From: Voacanga thouarsii
Lineage: Eukaryota > Streptophyta > Magnoliopsida > Gentianales > Apocynaceae
DNA length: 64,000 nt
Reading direction: 5' to 3'
Assembly: GCA_026120185.1 (NCBI GenBank)
Contig: JANUWF010001719.1
Coordinates: forward strand, 682,001-746,000
Shown: one piece after another, positions 60,299 to 64,000 of the stretch
Numbering within the stretch: position 1 is the stretch's first letter
How the letters are laid out: every line of letters starts with the position of its first letter
The notes under the pieces: generated by a model
Database searches by the model: none
Seen by the model: only the letters and a program-made list of their open reading frames with translations
What the model was told of the DNA's origin: nothing
Made by a program: the position numbers and the translations under genes

Positions 60299-61186
60299 CC
60301 CAAATCCAAACAAACAAAAACAAAAGCTTTCGTGATATGCATATGACTCCACCCTCTTTCTCTGTTGTTTCTTTTCTCACAACGCTAGAAATGGTAGTGA
60401 ACTCCCAGAAAATCTAAAGAACATAGTATTGTTGCAACAAAATAGGCCAAAAAATCCGAGAAAACAGGAGGAGGACGAAGCATCCATAGTACTAAAAAAT
60501 TGAAGCTTTCCTAGAAGAGTTGCAGGTAAGATCTTTTTTCCTTAAAAATTCTCATATCGCTCTAATTATCTTCTAGGAGCAATTATATATGTTGTTTTAA
60601 AGAAAATACTTCAAATGTAACCTTCATTTTTTTTTTTTTAGTTAATATTTATGTTTGTGTCTTTCTGAAAACAAGTTACGCAAGGTATAGGACACGTTCA
60701 TGGGATTGCTTTTCATGTTAATACACGCCTCATTGACTGTATACAGAACATAATACTCTCGGCACAGTTCCGTCCACATTTACTTATTCATCACCTTCCC
60801 TTTGATATTTCTAAGGTTAAATTAAGACAAATTAATTTTTTCATACATTACTCTCTCAACAAAGATATTTCACTGTATAATGCTTTCATGTCAACAAAAG
60901 TACTTATGTCCGTAAATCATGTTACTATGAACCTGTTATAGTGTACATATGATTGAGAGCTTTCTTTTACAAATACTTTTACATATACCATTCCACAAGA
61001 TATTCAATATTTTTATTTTTCTTACCCTTGAAATTCTTACTAAGACAGTAGTATTTCTTTTTTCTCCTCCATGTAGCACTTCTTGGTTGAAATTATTGAA
61101 CTAAGTTAGTCCATATTAAACCTTTTGTTTGTAATGGTGCTCAAGTATTTTAATTTATGTGTTTTTTCTTTTCCTTTTTTTTTTAG
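60299..61186 (+). other. Possible leader exon and intron of the FAR1-like relic
   Basis: AT-rich. GAGTTGCAG|GTAAGA at ~60520-60530 is a strong donor, and the acceptor TTTTTTTTAG ends at 61186, so a leader intron of ~0.65 kb is possible. No coding sequence recognised. Confidence 0.35.
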
Positions 61187-63140
61187 TTGAAGTGTGTAGG
61201 TTCCTTTTAATGAAGGATAGTACAAATGCGAACGTTTACTTGGCATCTATAGATGGACAATTATTTGATTCCGAAAAAAATGCATACAACTTCTGCAATT
61301 ATTATGGTGCAGGAATGGGCTTTAATATACGTAGAGAGTATAAGAATAAGAAGAGTACTGGTGTGTTAACATCAAGTAGGTTTACATTCTACAAAGTAGG
61401 GTTTAGAAGGATCGATAAACGTGAAAGAGAAATTAAGCGTCCTCGTGTAGAAACAAAGATTGGTTTGTTCTGCTCAGATGTACTAGATAGGGAGAAGAAA
61501 ATGTAAGGTTACAGATTTTGAATCAAGCCACAACCATGACCTTCATATTCCCGTTTGTGCTCATCTCATGTCATTGCAAAGGAATGTGAGAAATGCCCGT
61601 GACATCAACTTGTCCTTAGTCGAAGTTGCAGGTTTATCTTTAAAGCAATCCCATGATGATATCAGTACAAGCAATTAGTAAAGAAAACTTAGGGTACACT
61701 AAGGAAGACCTGAAACCATACCTCTGCAATAAAAGATAAAAAGACCTACGGTACTGTGAGGCTAGGGTAATATTAAGATATTTTGAGGAGCAAGCTTCTA
61801 TGAATCATTCTTTCTTCCATACAATGCAATTCGACTGTAATGAGTTAATTACAAATATTTTTTGGACTGATGCACACATTATTGTGGAATACTCCTTATT
61901 CGATGGATGTGGTCACATTTGACACCATGTACAAAACGGACAAACAATATCGGTCTCTTGGAGTATTTTTTAGGTTCAACTAGTACAGATAATTGGTAGT
62001 TTTTTTAGCTACTCTACTACACGATGAAACTATTAATTCTTTTAATTAACTTTGCACTACATTCATCGAAATTATGGGTGGCAAGCACCCTAAAACTATC
62101 TTTACTGACCAAGACCCTACAATGACTATAGCAATTTCTACAGTTCTCCCCCAAACCTTTCATAGCTTATGTACTTTTTACAGTTGGAGAAATTTCATTA
62201 AACACTTGGGGCACCTTCGTAAGAAGAGATTTTCGCTCTTAGACATGTTTAGAAGTTGTATATTCCATATTAAAGATGAGGCAAAGTTTCTTTAGACCTA
62301 GTAGGAACTCGTACTAGTCTAATGGATCAAAAGTATCTTTGTAGTTCGAGTCAAGTGGGCATCATGCTACTTGAGGGGTACCGGACAGTTGGGTGCACAG
62401 CACACACTTGAGTGAGTTTTAATGTAGACTTAAAAGACCATCTAAATCTAGATCATGATATTTTGTAATTATTCACTCATTTTGACCGTGTTGTTGCTTT
62501 GAATTGGTACAAATAGGTGATTTTTGAGTATAGAAGTAGGCAAAAATTATCATTGATGGCACTAAGAAACTCGCCAATGCTAAATTGCATAACAAATGTG
62601 TACATGCCCTCATTGCTCAACAAGTTTAATACCCAATTCAATGAATCCTTAGGACTAGTCATACAGAGAACAAGTGTCACACCTGATTCTCCAATTGAGT
62701 ACATTATCGGACAGCATGATGGACCGTCGAAGGAGCACATCATTACCTTTGATACACAAACAAAAATCGTAACATGCAGTTGATTGCTGCTCGAGAGTGT
62801 TGGAATATTATGTTTTCATTTTTTGAAAGTATTAGATCACTTTAATATAAAAATAATTCCAAGTTAACACATCATCAGGCAATAGACATAGAAGGCTGTG
62901 GATGGCTCGGTTACGAAGATTGACAAAAGTACTATATTTCTCGATTTGATCCATGGCGTTGCAGAGCGATACAAGATGATGGGTTCATTGTTGATATGCA
63001 TAGCTGCTCGAGCTATTGAGTCTCAAAGTGCAACTAAAGCTATCATTTCTATGGCCGCAAAGATTAGTTGCAAGATTGTAGACAAATGTAATATAAAGAT
63101 GGGAAAGGAGATGTTAGCGGAAACAAAGTTGGAGTAAGAT
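61187..63140 (+). pseudogene. FAR1/FHY3-related or MULE-type transposase pseudogene
   Basis: Domains follow the FAR1 family order. First the FAR1 DNA-binding domain (FDSEKNAYNFCNYYGAGMGF, KSTGVLTSSRFTFYKVGFRR, then in a shifted frame FESSHNHDL). Next the MULE transposase core (NIFWTDA, VVTFDTMYKTDKQYRSLGVF, LLHDETI, MGGKHPKTIFTDQDPTMTIA, FIKHLGHL). Then a SWIM-side region (VTPDSPIEYIIG, HIITFDTQTKIVTCS). Frame changes near 61505, 61910 and 61970, and several stops, show it is dead. It is either an FRS gene copy or the transposase of a FAR1-type MULE; no terminal repeats were seen. Confidence 0.85.
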
Positions 63141-64000
63141 GATGTGGCAACTATGAAACCTTCATCTTGAGTAGTAGAATTACAGTTCCCAATTGTAAAA
63201 GGTGCAAAATAAGAAAATGACTAAAGAGTTTCCTTAACAAATTGAGACCACCTAGAGTTTGCAAAATGAAAGACATGATCATATTCCAGATATGTATTGT
63301 ATACCAATCTTACTGTAATGGTGTTGAATCTTCTATTTTGAACGTAATATGTTTTAGATTTATACTCTAACGTGAAAAATTTTGCGTCCTATGAAATCGA
63401 GAGGAGTAGTAGGGTCAGCAATGTGCTAGATACATGGACAAAACTACTCAGAAATATAATTACCACACAACTGAAACCTCCCATACATCTCAACAGTTGG
63501 TAGGTAACATCCTTGTGTATCCCTTGAATATGATGTACATTTAGATATATATTCACATGTATGCTTTGGTGATTTTTTCCTTGTGTAGCAAATATCATCA
63601 AGCAATGTAATCACATCTATACCCATACAATGCAGCGTGACTAGCCCTTCACCAGCTAGTCTATCAGGTTTTCCATTCATGAAAATGGTTAGTTTTGCAC
63701 TTTAAACTTCTTTTTTAATTTTGTTTATGCCCTAAGAGCCATTGTTACGAGATGCCCTAGCCTATTATGGTCTCGCGAACAAACACGGCACCTCTCTGTT
63801 CCCCATTGTGTACAACAAAGCAATTGTCTTTTGATGAACAAAGTAAAAAACTTTCAACTATAGATAATAGAAGATAAAATGTCAATGCTAATTGTGCTCA
63901 TGGGACTTTGCACAGTGTCCTAATGATTTTTTAGTTGTGTGCACTAATTTTGTGGCAATCTGCATGTTATCCGTATAATGTTAATATTATTGTGATTCCA
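63141..64000. other. Unassigned 3' sequence
   Basis: AT-rich with short frames. The minus-strand frame at 63444-63680 has no recognisable domain. Nothing else seen. Confidence 0.5.

Overview
The window is nuclear DNA of a eudicot plant: AT-rich, intron-containing genes separated by dense transposon debris. The species cannot be fixed from the sequence. Host genes I can rebuild exon by exon are the 3' end of an Eyes-absent (EYA) phosphatase gene (+, 782-3853), an LSD1-like zinc-finger gene of LOL1 type (+, 22172-24372), the plastid ferredoxin-like gene FdC2 (-, 26246-32411), a group-1 LEA gene (+, 51366-51816) and a two-exon gene for a conserved plant protein of unknown function (-, 52326-58418). 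From memory, Arabidopsis has LOL1, FdC2 and LEA4-1 as neighbours near At1g32540-32560, and LEA4-2 and EYA near At2g35300-35320. The window therefore looks like one ancestral block matching both duplicated Arabidopsis segments.

The most interesting part is 13651-18999. It is a Ty1/copia retrotransposon with two apparently identical 357-bp LTRs and a perfect 5-bp target duplication. Its gag and RT/RNase H remnants run on the minus strand. Protease and most of integrase are missing, and their place is taken by a plus-strand RWP-RK (RKD-type) transcription factor gene that still has introns. A second capture lies in a 4.8-kb hAT element (37747-42552, perfect 8-bp target duplication), which carries a piece of an F-box/LRR gene beside its own decayed transposase. 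The hAT element sits just downstream of a truncated GL3/EGL3/TT8-type bHLH gene fragment.

FdC2 intron 2 (about 2.9 kb) holds a series of related 82-93-nt units. In host-gene orientation they look like box C/D snoRNAs, and they were partly multiplied by a ~0.5-kb tandem duplication. The intron before FdC2 exon 4 appears to use a GC donor.

Layout: 1-3.9 kb EYA; 4-13.6 kb intergenic with three foldback (MITE-like) elements; 13.65-19.0 kb copia/RKD chimera; 19-21.6 kb intergenic; 21.6-24.4 kb LOL1; 26.2-32.4 kb FdC2 with snoRNA-like cluster and a nested Stowaway-in-Tourist pair; 33-36.4 kb little recognisable; 36.5-37.7 kb bHLH fragment; 37.7-42.6 kb hAT; 43.4-43.6 kb dsRNA-binding-domain fragment; 45.5-48.9 kb decayed CACTA element; 49-50.2 kb intronless RRP44/DIS3 pseudogene; 51.4-51.8 kb LEA; 52.3-58.4 kb unknown gene with a 5.6-kb intron holding two MITEs and a LINE relic; 59-60.3 kb LTR-like sequence; 61.2-63.1 kb FAR1/MULE-type pseudogene.
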